The notes under the pieces: generated by a model
Seen by the model: the letters and a program-made list of their open reading frames with translations, nothing else
Databases searched by the model: none
What the model was told of the DNA's origin: nothing
Shown: one piece after another, positions 1 through 7,895 of the stretch
Layout: the number at the start of each line of letters is the position of its first letter
Position numbering within the stretch: the stretch's first letter is position 1
Source: an uncultured Bacteroidales bacterium
GTDB taxonomy: Bacteria; Bacteroidota; Bacteroidia; Bacteroidales; F082
Reading direction: 5' to 3'
Assembly (NCBI GenBank): GCA_937896505.1
Contig: CALBNP010000137.1
Coordinates: forward strand, 18,566-82,565
DNA: 64,000 nt
Program-made: the position numbers and the translations under genes

Positions 1-2
1 CT

Positions 3-1976
3 TATGCTGATTCTACCGTTGTACTGGGCTCACCCGATTACCCAATCAGTTACCATCCACAATATGAAGCTGGTTTTGGTCCTGTCAATGTCAAGATCAT
101 TGATCCTTTGAATGTTGTTGCTACTGATTATAAGCTGCGTTTCGACGACATGAAGGAAGTCTTCACAAAGGATGTCATCTCTGCTTCGGATGTATTCATT
201 ACTGACGATAGTGTCCATTACTATATTGGTAATATGGCTGGTCGTATGGCAAGCCACTGGTATTTGGACGACCTGAATGATTCTCTTCCAGAGATACCAA
301 GTGATACCCTTACTATTTATCCTGACGAGAAGATGTTCATCGACCGTGGTATCTCGGTTTGCGTTTCACAGACCTATGATATTGGACCTATCTTTGTTGG
401 TTATTATTACAATAGTGATGACCCAGACCATCCTTATAAGCCTTACACGACAATCGTTGCTCCTAACAATGGTGTAATTACCTCTTCGATTGAGTTCACT
501 GATCCTACCAATGTTTGGTTGGATGGTATCCGTGACAAGGATGTACCTGGTGAAGTCATTAACTGGATCCGTGCAGGTCAACATGTTGACCAAGCAGATA
601 AATTCAACTCTGACTATAATATGACCGTTGAGCCTCACAATCCATTCGATCCAAACGAAAACTTCGAAAAGATTGCTCATGGTACTTGGGCTCCTTACGT
701 CCTTTGCTCCTATTCTCAACAAGGAGGTGCTACTAATCCAGGTCCTGTTGCTGGTGTGAATGCTAGAGATGGTTCAACCTTCAAGAAGACGGCTAGTGTC
801 GATATCGTATTCACTTCCGATACCACTAAGTGGACTCGTTGCCCTGTTATTGAAATGTGTATGGACAGTAGGTTGTCTGAAAATGGTGCAAAGAGATTTG
901 GTTTGCGTAAGCACGCTTCGGTTGACAAGAAAGGCCGTTCGCTCGGTACGGACTATGCTCACATGGAAGCTAGTAACGATCCTACCAGTCCGAACTACAT
1001 CGCTGCTCAAGGTATGAGCTGGTTCCCAGGCTATGTTATTGATGTTGAAACTGGTGCACGTTTGAATCTTGCCTTTGGTGAAGACTCTTATCTTGAAGAC
1101 CAGAATGGTCGTGATATGATGTTCAATCCTACAAAGCTCCTTAAATCGACCGTTAACGAAGAATTGGGTGAGTATTCACAATTGTATGATCCTAACATCA
1201 TCCGTAACTATGGTACTGATAATGATCCTGTGATGGGTGGTAAGCATTTCGTGTACATTTGGCGTATGGATAGTCTTAATGTTGAACCAGGAACTCCATA
1301 TACCGACTTTTACAGCCCAGCTTATGATGCTGGCGCATACCTCTATAGAGCATTCAATTTCATCCAGGGCTGCTCTGGAACTGTATTCCAAAACATGAAT
1401 AACTTGTTCTATACTCAGGTTATGTACATCGGTATGCCAATGGGTGTTGAAGGTACTGATTGGTTGCCTGAAGGCAACGACTGCCGCATCCGCATCCGTG
1501 TGGCTAAACCTTATGCTTCCGGTTATGCTCCTACCAGATTGCTTACTTACGGTGAAGAAGAGGAATTGAATCAAAACAAGCTCAATCCTATGTACACCTT
1601 CAATATCCAAGGTTTGAATCCTGTGGCTAACGATCCTAAAAAGACCAAGTCTGACCTTGATCTCATCACGATAGTTCCTAACCCATATTATGCCTATGCT
1701 TCGGAATATGAAGGAAATGCACTCACCAACAGAGTTAAGATTACCAATTTGCCAAGAAAGTGTGTGGTTACCATCTACACCCTCAGCGGCACAAAGGTAC
1801 GTCAGTTCCAAAAGGATAATGACGACCCGAATATCAACTGGGATCTTACCAACTTCGCCAATACTCCTATCGCCAGTGGTTTCTACTTGATCCATGTCAA
1901 GGATTACACAAGCGGTGGTGAAAGGGTGATTAAGTTCTTCGGTGCTATGCGTAAAGTTGACCTGAATACCTTCTAA
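3..1976 (+). CDS. T9SS-exported surface protein, C-terminal part (5' end outside window)
   Basis: The frame is open from base 3 with no plausible start, so this is the 3' end of a larger gene; the TTG at 108 is only an internal codon. About 657 residues are visible. The last ~95 resemble a T9SS C-terminal sorting domain: an 'IVPNPYYAY' entry motif, a beta-rich 'VTIYTLSGTKVRQF' segment and a closing 'ASGFYLIHV' strand ending near 'VIKFFGAMRKVDLNTF'. Family knowledge: such tails direct export across the outer membrane and are then removed or anchored. A PorV/PorQ-family gene follows 39 bp downstream, a pairing I recall from many Bacteroidota. The ligand or enzymatic role of the visible part is not recognisable. 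Confidence 0.8.
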   Translation, partial: YADSTVVLGSPDYPISYHPQYEAGFGPVNVKIIDPLNVVATDYKLRFDDMKEVFTKDVISASDVFITDDSVHYYIGNMAGRMASHWYLDDLNDSLPEIPSDTLTIYPDEKMFIDRGISVCVSQTYDIGPIFVGYYYNSDDPDHPYKPYTTIVAPNNGVITSSIEFTDPTNVWLDGIRDKDVPGEVINWIRAGQHVDQADKFNSDYNMTVEPHNPFDPNENFEKIAHGTWAPYVLCSYSQQGGATNPGPVAGVNARDGSTFKKTASVDIVFTSDTTKWTRCPVIEMCMDSRLSENGAKRFGLRKHASVDKKGRSLGTDYAHMEASNDPTSPNYIAAQGMSWFPGYVIDVETGARLNLAFGEDSYLEDQNGRDMMFNPTKLLKSTVNEELGEYSQLYDPNIIRNYGTDNDPVMGGKHFVYIWRMDSLNVEPGTPYTDFYSPAYDAGAYLYRAFNFIQGCSGTVFQNMNNLFYTQVMYIGMPMGVEGTDWLPEGNDCRIRIRVAKPYASGYAPTRLLTYGEEEELNQNKLNPMYTFNIQGLNPVANDPKKTKSDLDLITIVPNPYYAYASEYEGNALTNRVKITNLPRKCVVTIYTLSGTKVRQFQKDNDDPNINWDLTNFANTPIASGFYLIHVKDYTSGGERVIKFFGAMRKVDLNTF

Positions 1977-2015
1977 TGTTTAATGTAATTGCTAACACTT
2001 TAAAATATCATCATC

Positions 2016-3098
2016 ATGAAGAAATCATTTAGATATATAGTAATGAGCCTTGTAATCCTTATGGGATTAACCGCTCCTCAAGCATTTGCAGGAAATAAAG
2101 ACCGTTCAGGACAAGCTGGTGCTGCTGAATTGCTGATTAACCCATGGGCTGCTTCGTCAGGTTGGGGTAATGCTGGTATGTCGATGGTACATGGCCTTGA
2201 TGCCATCTATGGCAACGTGGCTGGTATCACTGGCTGCAACAAGCTCGACATCAACTTCTCACACACTAGCTGGCTTGTTGGTACTGATATTAGAATCTCA
2301 TCCTTCGGCGTTTTGGCTCGCGTTGGCGAATCAAGCGTCTTAGGCGTGTCACTCATGTCGTTCAGCATTGGTGAGATTGCAGTCACTACCGACCAAAATC
2401 CTGATCCAAGTACTCAGACTTTCAAACCGAACTTGATGAACATCAACTTGTCGTTTGGTCACTCGTTCTCAAACAGCATCAGCGGTGGTGCTACCATTAA
2501 GATCATTAGCGAATCTATCAAGGATATGAGTGGAGTTGGCGTTGCACTCGATGCTGGTATCCAATATGTCACTGGTCCATTCGATAATGTTCACTTTGGT
2601 ATTACCTTGAAGAACATCGGACCTACCATGAAGTTCTCAGGCGACGGTATTTCTTTCAAGGCTTTCTTTACTGACGACCCTAACAACCACAATCAGTTCA
2701 CTGTTAACCAGCGTACCGATGAATTTGAATTGCCAACCCAATTGTCAATCGCAGCTGCATACGATTTCCACATGGGCGCTCAATCAAGACTCACCGTTGC
2801 TGGTGACTTCAACTCGAACTCATTCACCAACGACCAATTCACACTTGGCTTAGAGTATGGCTGGAGAGAAATCCTCCTTGTCCGTGCTGGCTACACATAC
2901 GAAAAAGGTCTGTTGTCGAAGGGTGGACAGGAAGCTTCTGAGTGTATGAATCTCAATAGAGGTTTAGCTGCTGGCTGTTCAGTCCAAATTCCTCTTTCTA
3001 AAAAGGAAGATGGTTTGAAGCTTGCCATTGATTACTCTTATAGAGATACCTATACCTTTAAAGGTACGCACAGCGTAGGTGCTAGAATTATTTTCTGA
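2016..3098 (+). CDS. PorV/PorQ family outer-membrane protein
   Basis: A 360-residue protein with a signal peptide ('MGLTAPQAFAG', cleavage near residue 26), then the typical PorV/PorQ opening 'AGAAELLINPWAASSGWGNAGMS' region and alternating amphipathic strands ending in an aromatic C-terminus ('GARIIF') as expected for a beta-barrel. Family members act in or beside the type IX secretion system; PorV is the shuttle that binds cargo C-terminal domains. Because it directly follows a T9SS cargo gene with only a short gap and no terminator, it is probably co-transcribed with it. It could be a cargo-specific paralogue rather than the housekeeping PorV. A strong terminator lies about 50 bp after the stop. 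Confidence 0.8.
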   Translation: MKKSFRYIVMSLVILMGLTAPQAFAGNKDRSGQAGAAELLINPWAASSGWGNAGMSMVHGLDAIYGNVAGITGCNKLDINFSHTSWLVGTDIRISSFGVLARVGESSVLGVSLMSFSIGEIAVTTDQNPDPSTQTFKPNLMNINLSFGHSFSNSISGGATIKIISESIKDMSGVGVALDAGIQYVTGPFDNVHFGITLKNIGPTMKFSGDGISFKAFFTDDPNNHNQFTVNQRTDEFELPTQLSIAAAYDFHMGAQSRLTVAGDFNSNSFTNDQFTLGLEYGWREILLVRAGYTYEKGLLSKGGQEASECMNLNRGLAAGCSVQIPLSKKEDGLKLAIDYSYRDTYTFKGTHSVGARIIF

Positions 3099-3125
3099 TA
3101 ATTACTTTTATTGGAAATAATTTAG

Positions 3126-3133
3126 TATCTTTG
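3126..3133 (+). promoter_or_regulatory. greA promoter, -7 box
   Basis: TATCTTTG followed by CA matches the Bacteroidota -7 consensus TAnnTTTG. No convincing -33 TTTG lies at the usual spacing. The expected start of transcription is around 3140, upstream of a terminator-like hairpin. Confidence 0.6.
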
Positions 3134-3139
3134 CAGTCG

Positions 3140-3181
3140 CAAAGCAAAAAGGACCCTTATTTCGGTAAGGGTCTCTTTTTT
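3140..3181 (+). ncRNA. putative short greA leader RNA (attenuated transcript)
   Basis: A transcript from the -7 box at 3126 would start near 3140 and meet the hairpin 3152-3173 plus T tract, giving a ~40-nt RNA before greA at 3211. In E. coli the greA leader makes such short terminated RNAs (GraL). Only the layout is seen here; the RNA itself is inference. Confidence 0.35.
3152..3181 (+). terminator. intrinsic terminator / greA attenuator
   Basis: A perfect 8-bp stem GACCCTTA/TAAGGGTC (3152-3159 with 3166-3173), 6-nt loop, then TCTTTTTTT. It can end transcription from the PorV-like gene, but it also lies inside the predicted greA leader. Confidence 0.8.
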
Positions 3182-3210
3182 GCAATTATTCTTGAACAAA
3201 TTATTATATC

Positions 3211-3684
3211 ATGTCAGAAATAAAATACTTCACCCAGGAGGGTTTACAGAAACTGAAGGACGAGCTTGATGATCTGATTCTTAGAGAACGTCCACGCATA
3301 GTCCTGGCTATCCAAGAGGCTCGAGATAAAGGTGATTTGTCCGAAAATGCAGAATATGATGCTGCAAAGGAAGCCCAAGGCTTGCTTGAAGCGAAGATTG
3401 CTGAACTACAGGATTTGATTTTCAATGCCCGAATCCTTGACGAATCGAAAATTGATACATCGAAAGTACTCCTTTACTCGACTGTTAAGATCAGAAATCT
3501 GAAGGCAAATATGATGATGACCTACGCCATCGTCCCCGAAAAGGAAGCCAATTTCAAGGAAGGAAAGATTTCCATCAATTCTCCTATTGGTCAAGGTTTG
3601 CTTGGCAAACAAGTTGGCGACATCGCTGAAATCATGGTGCCTGCCGGTAAGGTCCAATTCGAAATCGTTGAGATAACCCGTTAA
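3211..3684 (+). CDS. greA: transcription elongation factor GreA
   Basis: 157 residues, the normal GreA length. The N-terminal ~75 residues form the antiparallel coiled coil, with the acidic tip around 'DKGDLSENAEYDAAKEAQ' that reaches into the RNA polymerase secondary channel. The rest is the FKBP-like domain, with the family hallmark 'ISINSPIGQGLLGKQVGD'. GreA stimulates transcript cleavage and rescues backtracked polymerase. The HIT gene follows after 11 bp, so the two are probably one transcript. The start ATG sits ~70 nt after the predicted transcription start, and the leader holds a terminator-like hairpin, suggesting control by attenuation. Confidence 0.95.
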   Translation: MSEIKYFTQEGLQKLKDELDDLILRERPRIVLAIQEARDKGDLSENAEYDAAKEAQGLLEAKIAELQDLIFNARILDESKIDTSKVLLYSTVKIRNLKANMMMTYAIVPEKEANFKEGKISINSPIGQGLLGKQVGDIAEIMVPAGKVQFEIVEITR

Positions 3685-3695
3685 GAACTTTAGCT

Positions 3696-4088
3696 ATGGC
3701 TACTATTTTTTCACGAATCATAGCTGGCGAGATTCCATGCTATAAGATTGCCGAGAACGACAAGTTCTTCGCTTTCATGGACATCAATCCTGTTGCTAAA
3801 GGTCATACTTTGGTTGTCCCGAAATGGGAAAATGACTACATCTTTGCATTGGAAGATGATGAAATAGCCGAGATGATGGTCTTTGCCAAAAAGGTCGCCA
3901 AGGCCATTGAAAAGGCCATTCCTTGCAAGCGCATCGGCGTGGCAGTCATCGGCTTGGAAGTGCCTCATGCACACATTCACCTTATTCCAATTACCACTGA
4001 AGGCGATTTGGATTTCAAGAAGGAACATGTGCATCTCACTAACGTGGAATTCCTCGACATCCAAAAACGTATCGTCGAACAACTTTAA
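3696..4088 (+). CDS. HIT family nucleotide-binding protein
   Basis: 130 residues with the histidine-triad signature 'HAHIHLIPI' near residue 90 and the N-terminal 'IFSRIIAGEIPCYKI' typical of bacterial HINT-like proteins. HIT enzymes hydrolyse adenosine phosphoramidates or related nucleotide conjugates; the physiological substrate here is unknown. It lies 11 bp behind greA, a neighbour arrangement common in Bacteroidota, and is followed by a bidirectional terminator. Confidence 0.9.
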   Translation: MATIFSRIIAGEIPCYKIAENDKFFAFMDINPVAKGHTLVVPKWENDYIFALEDDEIAEMMVFAKKVAKAIEKAIPCKRIGVAVIGLEVPHAHIHLIPITTEGDLDFKKEHVHLTNVEFLDIQKRIVEQL

Positions 4089-4110
4089 TTGGATAAATCA
4101 AATAGACATG

Positions 4111-4141
4111 AAAAAAGCGCATCGTTTGGTGCGCTTTTTTT
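4111..4141. terminator. bidirectional terminator between HIT gene and nqrF
   Basis: Stem AAAAAAGCGCA (4111-4121) with TGCGCTTTTTT (4130-4140), loop 4122-4129. The A run upstream and T run downstream let it work on both converging transcripts. Confidence 0.85.
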
Positions 4142-4144
4142 GTG

Positions 4145-5389
4145 TCAGTTGCCGAAGTCGTCGAACATGATGTTTTCTTTCGGAACGCCTAAGTTGTCGA
4201 GCATCTTCAAGACGGCTGAAATCATCATTGGTGGGCCGCAGAGGTAATATTCTATTTCTTCAGGCTCGCGGTGGTTTTTCAGGTAGTTGTTGTAAATCAC
4301 ATTGTGGATGAAGCCGACATCGCCTGTCCAGTTGTCTTCGGGCTTCGGGTCGGAAAGGGCGATGTGGAAGCTGAAATTCGGATTCTCTTTTTCCAATTCG
4401 GTGAAGTCTTCCACATAGAATAGTTCGCGCAGCGAGCGGCCACCGTACCAGAACGAGGCTTTCCTTGAAGTGCGTTTGGTCTTGATTTGGTCGAAGATTT
4501 GCGAGCGCATTGGGGCCATGCCTGCACCACCGCCAATCCACATGATTTCGCGGTCGGTGTCCTTCACATGGAATTCGCCGTAAGGACCACTTATCATAAC
4601 CTTGTCGCCAGGTTTCAGCGAATAGATGTAGGAGGAGCAAATGCCAGGGTTGACGTTCATGAAATGGCCCGCTTTGCGGTCGAATGGCGGCGTAGCGATA
4701 CGCACGTTCAGCATGATGATGTTCCCCTCGCTCGGTGCGTTAGCCATCGAATAGGCGCGGAATTGCGGTTCTGGATTGCGCATCTGCAAATCCCATAAAC
4801 CCATCTTGTCCCAATCCTCGCGATATTCGGGTTCTACTTCTATATCCTTATAGTTTACGGTGACTTTGGGCACGTCGATTTGAATGTAGCCTCCTGCCTC
4901 GAAATCGAGTTTCTCTCCTTCGGGCAACTTCACGACAAACTCTTTAATGAAAGTGGCCACATTGCGATTCGATACCACTTCGCATTCCCATTTCTTGATG
5001 CTCAAGATACTTTCAGGAACGGCGATTTTCAAGTCTTCGTTCACCTTTACTTGACAGCCCAAGCGCCAATGGTCTTGTATTTGTTTGCGACTGAAAAAGC
5101 CCTTTTCTGTAGGAAGGATATCGCCACCGCCTTCAACGACACGGCATTTGCATTGGCCACAGTTGCCTTTGCCCCCGCAAGCTGAGGGTAGGAAAATCTG
5201 TTCTTCGGCAAGTGTCGATAGCAACGAACTGCCAGGATTCACTTCGACTTCTTTCTTCCCGTTGATGGTGATTTTCACTTTCCCTTTGGGCATGAGTTTG
5301 TTGCGCACAAAGACGAGCAAACCGACAAGCAGCAGCACAATGATGAGGAACACTGCAATGCTGAGAAATATAATGGCGGAAGTATTCAT
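4145..5389 (-). CDS. nqrF: Na+-translocating NADH:quinone reductase subunit F
   Basis: 414 residues from ATG at 5389; this start ('MNTSAIIFLS') leaves the single N-terminal membrane helix at the terminus and comes one base after the preceding stop. After the helix come a [2Fe-2S] ferredoxin domain (cysteines in 'ACGGKGNCGQCKC' and the later 'LGCQV'), an FAD domain with 'RAYSMANAPSEG' and a NADH domain with 'GGGAGMAPMRSQ' and a C-terminal 'CGPPMM'. NqrF takes hydride from NADH and feeds electrons into the sodium-pumping complex. It is last in the operon and is separated from nqrE by two small accessory genes, which is unusual. A longer in-frame extension to 5479 would overlap DUF2442 and is unlikely. 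Confidence 0.95.
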   Translation of the reverse strand: MNTSAIIFLSIAVFLIIVLLLVGLLVFVRNKLMPKGKVKITINGKKEVEVNPGSSLLSTLAEEQIFLPSACGGKGNCGQCKCRVVEGGGDILPTEKGFFSRKQIQDHWRLGCQVKVNEDLKIAVPESILSIKKWECEVVSNRNVATFIKEFVVKLPEGEKLDFEAGGYIQIDVPKVTVNYKDIEVEPEYREDWDKMGLWDLQMRNPEPQFRAYSMANAPSEGNIIMLNVRIATPPFDRKAGHFMNVNPGICSSYIYSLKPGDKVMISGPYGEFHVKDTDREIMWIGGGAGMAPMRSQIFDQIKTKRTSRKASFWYGGRSLRELFYVEDFTELEKENPNFSFHIALSDPKPEDNWTGDVGFIHNVIYNNYLKNHREPEEIEYYLCGPPMMISAVLKMLDNLGVPKENIMFDDFGN

Positions 5390-5390
5390 C

Positions 5391-5666
5391 TCATGGTAAA
5401 TAATAAACAGAATCTTCTGTATCAGTGATTTGACAAAATCCGTTGTCATAAAACATGCCTTCAAAACTAAGGTCCTCATTGAGTTTTGGCCAATGGATTC
5501 CTAAATACGATAGCTGAAAATCCTGAAGTTCTTCTTCTGTCGCTTTTGACAATGATCTCCAATTACTTAATGTGTAAAATGCGACTAATCCATCTGTTGT
5601 TTCAGCATAGACTTTGGAACTATCCACCCACACCCGTTTTATTCTCTTTTTTTCCATTTTATTCAT
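5391..5666 (-). CDS. DUF2442 domain protein
   Basis: 91 residues with the DUF2442 pattern: basic start 'KRIKRVWVDSSKVYAETTDG', a central 'NWRSLSKATEEELQDFQLSYLGIHWPKLNEDLSFEGMF' helix region. DUF2442 proteins are small, often encoded beside DUF4160 proteins, as here (8-bp overlap; an alternative start at 5657 would follow the upstream stop by one base). Function is unproven; the pair has the look of a toxin-antitoxin or regulatory module, which is inference. It sits inside the nqr operon with its TGA one base before nqrF. Confidence 0.8.
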   Translation of the reverse strand: MNKMEKKRIKRVWVDSSKVYAETTDGLVAFYTLSNWRSLSKATEEELQDFQLSYLGIHWPKLNEDLSFEGMFYDNGFCQITDTEDSVYYLP

Positions 5667-5901
5667 TTTTGTTCTTGAAAAATTCGTCCCAACGTTCGGT
5701 AATCACGTCTGCATTATCCTCAATAATGGTTTCAATCAAGCGTATTTCTCTGGTTTTGAATCCTTTGTTGTAAACTTGTTGAATTGGATTGATATTATAT
5801 TTAGCTTCGCAGTTATCTTTAACAATATGAACATGAATTGGTTCATGGTTGTTTGAGAAAAACATGAAACTGAATCCGAAAAACTCAAATATCTTTGGCA
5901 T
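5659..5901 (-). CDS. DUF4160 domain protein
   Basis: 80 residues starting 'MPKIFEFFGF' with the DUF4160 hallmark 'HEPIHVHIV' near residue 25. The family has no firmly established function; it commonly pairs with a DUF2442 gene, and that gene overlaps its end here. It begins 21 bp after nqrE stops, so it is read as part of the nqr transcript. The coding sequence looks more A+T-rich than the nqr genes around it, which agrees with later insertion. A toxin-antitoxin role is possible but not shown by the sequence. Confidence 0.8.
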   Translation of the reverse strand: MPKIFEFFGFSFMFFSNNHEPIHVHIVKDNCEAKYNINPIQQVYNKGFKTREIRLIETIIEDNADVITERWDEFFKNKNE

Positions 5902-5922
5902 AACTATTTTGTTTTGTGATAT

Positions 5923-6537
5923 TCATAATTTTATTCCTAAAAACGCCATGAAAGCGATGCCCATCAGTCCGGTGATGATGAATGAAATGCCGACGCCCTG
6001 CAAACCTTTGGGAATGTGCGAGTAGCGTATCTTTTCGCGAATGGCGGCAATGCCCACAATGGCCAAAAGCCAACCAAGGCCAGAACCTAATCCATAGACT
6101 GCTGCTTCGCCCACGTTGTTGAAACCGCGTTCCTGCATGAAGAGCGAGCAACCTAAGATGGCGCAGTTGACGGCTATCAGCGGAAGGAAAATGCCGAGGG
6201 CGGAATATAACGACGGACTGAATTTCTCGATTACCATTTCCAAGATTTGCACGATGGCAGCGATGATGGCGATGAAAAGGATGAAACTCAAGAAACTCAA
6301 ATCAACGGAAGCGAAGTTGGGACTAATCCACGACAAGGCTCCTGGAGACAGCAAGTATTTGTTGACCAAATAGTTGATGGGGACAGTGACCAGAAGCACA
6401 AAGGTAACGGCAACGCCTAAGCCCAAGCTGGTCTTGACGGTCTTCGAAACGGCCAGATAGGAACACATGCCTAAGAAATAGGCAAATATCATGTTGTCGA
6501 TAAAGACTGACTTGATGAAGATATTGAAAAATTCCAT
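5923..6537 (-). CDS. nqrE: Na+-NQR subunit E
   Basis: 204 residues of almost continuous membrane helices, beginning 'MEFFNIFIKSVFIDNMIFAYFLGMCSYLAVSKTVKT' and containing the conserved 'NCAILGCSLFMQERGF' segment that carries a cysteine of the intramembrane iron site shared by NqrD and NqrE. It forms the paired membrane core of the sodium pump with NqrD. Nine bases separate it from nqrD. The operon normally continues straight into nqrF; here DUF4160 and DUF2442 genes come first. Confidence 0.95.
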   Translation of the reverse strand: MEFFNIFIKSVFIDNMIFAYFLGMCSYLAVSKTVKTSLGLGVAVTFVLLVTVPINYLVNKYLLSPGALSWISPNFASVDLSFLSFILFIAIIAAIVQILEMVIEKFSPSLYSALGIFLPLIAVNCAILGCSLFMQERGFNNVGEAAVYGLGSGLGWLLAIVGIAAIREKIRYSHIPKGLQGVGISFIITGLMGIAFMAFLGIKL

Positions 6538-6546
6538 GGCCGTAGA

Positions 6547-7170
6547 TTATTTGTTGTTGTCTTGCAGTTCGGGATGGCGCGTGCGCTGGATCCAGATGAT
6601 GATGCCTACGATGATGAGTGCCATGGGCGGCAAAATCATCAGACCGTTGTTCATGTAGCCAGCGTCGTAGAACGATTGTGGAATGACGCGATAGCCAAAC
6701 AATGTACCGGAACCAAGCAGCTCGCGGAAAAAGGCCACGATGATGAGAATGAGGCTGTATCCCAATCCGTTGCCCAATCCGTCGAGGAACGATTCCCAAG
6801 GCTTGTGCGACATGGCAAAGGCTTCCAATCGGCCCATCACGATGCAGTTGGTGATGATAAGTCCGACAAAGACTGAAAGCTGCTTGCTGACGTCATACAC
6901 AAAGGCTTTGAGGAATTGATCGACTAAGATGACCAAGGCCGCCACGACTACCAATTGAACGATGATGCGGATGCGCGATGGGATGCCTTTGCGGAGGCAG
7001 GAAATGATGAGGTTGGAAAAAGCTGTGACCACGGTGACTGAAATGCCCATCACCAAAGCGGGCTTCAGTTTCGCAGTGACAGCGAGGCACGAGCAGATTC
7101 CCAATACCAAAACGGTAATCGGGTTGGTCTTGCGTAAAGGCTCTATGATAAGTTTCTTGAAGTTGCTCAT
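6547..7170 (-). CDS. nqrD: Na+-NQR subunit D
   Basis: 207 residues, six predicted membrane helices, with 'LGICSCLAVTAKLKPALVMG' and 'NCIVMGRLEAFAMSHKPW', the matching halves of the NqrD/NqrE inverted pair; the cysteines in 'GICSC' and 'NCIVMG' are the expected iron ligands. It overlaps the end of nqrC by 4 bp (ATGA), pointing to translational coupling. Confidence 0.95.
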   Translation of the reverse strand: MSNFKKLIIEPLRKTNPITVLVLGICSCLAVTAKLKPALVMGISVTVVTAFSNLIISCLRKGIPSRIRIIVQLVVVAALVILVDQFLKAFVYDVSKQLSVFVGLIITNCIVMGRLEAFAMSHKPWESFLDGLGNGLGYSLILIIVAFFRELLGSGTLFGYRVIPQSFYDAGYMNNGLMILPPMALIIVGIIIWIQRTRHPELQDNNK

Positions 7171-7895
7171 TTTTTAATCCTTTCGAAATAAGGTAGATAG
7201 CATCGCAAAGTGTTTTCAATCATCTCATCGACGCCTTTTGAAGTGATGGAGCCACCAGTGATGGCATCGACGGCATGGTCGCAGTCGGCTTCAGGCAGAC
7301 TCGCTATGCCGCCTTTCTGTACCTTGATGGAAACGAACTTGTTGCCTTTCATGATGGTTTTGCCGGCAAATTGTTTTTGGAATCTTTCGGATGTGATTTC
7401 GCCGCCGAGGCCTGGCGTTTCGGATGCGTGGTCGAAATTGGCTCCGAGGACCGTGTTGCCGTCGGCTGCGATGGCGATATAGCCCCAAATGGCGCCCCAA
7501 AGACCAGTTCCTCGCAAAGGAATCACATAGGCCAAGTTGGTGTCGGTGTTGATGAGAAACAGCGGAAGTCCGTAGGGTTTGCCTTGCTCCTTGTTATAAA
7601 GCTCTTGTTTCAGGTCGGTGTCGAAAGCTTTGCCCGACTCGTCGATGACATTGCCTTTGTCGTCCAGCAAGAACATTGCAGTGCATTGTTTTTCGAACAG
7701 TTGCTTGGCATTGTCGGCATTGACATTAGGAATGCCTGCGGCACTCAGGATGTTGATTTTCTTCTCGTTGTCCTTGTTGTTCTTTTGGTAGGGTGCCAAG
7801 AAGATGGCCGCCACAGAAAGCAAGGCCGCCACGACGATGACCAAGATGGTGGAATACATGAAGATGTATCGGTTGCTGTTGATGTCTTTTTTCAT
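7167..7895 (-). CDS. nqrC: Na+-NQR subunit C (covalent FMN subunit)
   Basis: 242 residues: one N-terminal helix ('MYSTILVIVVAALLSVAAIFLAPY') and a soluble FMN-binding domain on the outside. The flavin attachment motif near the C-terminus reads DAITGGSITS, so the residue that would carry FMN is Ser216, where many NqrC proteins have Thr in SGATxT. The motif still fits the broader ApbE recognition pattern. No apbE gene is present in the window. It overlaps nqrB and nqrD by 4 bp each. Confidence 0.95.
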   Translation of the reverse strand: MKKDINSNRYIFMYSTILVIVVAALLSVAAIFLAPYQKNNKDNEKKINILSAAGIPNVNADNAKQLFEKQCTAMFLLDDKGNVIDESGKAFDTDLKQELYNKEQGKPYGLPLFLINTDTNLAYVIPLRGTGLWGAIWGYIAIAADGNTVLGANFDHASETPGLGGEITSERFQKQFAGKTIMKGNKFVSIKVQKGGIASLPEADCDHAVDAITGGSITSKGVDEMIENTLRCYLPYFERIKK

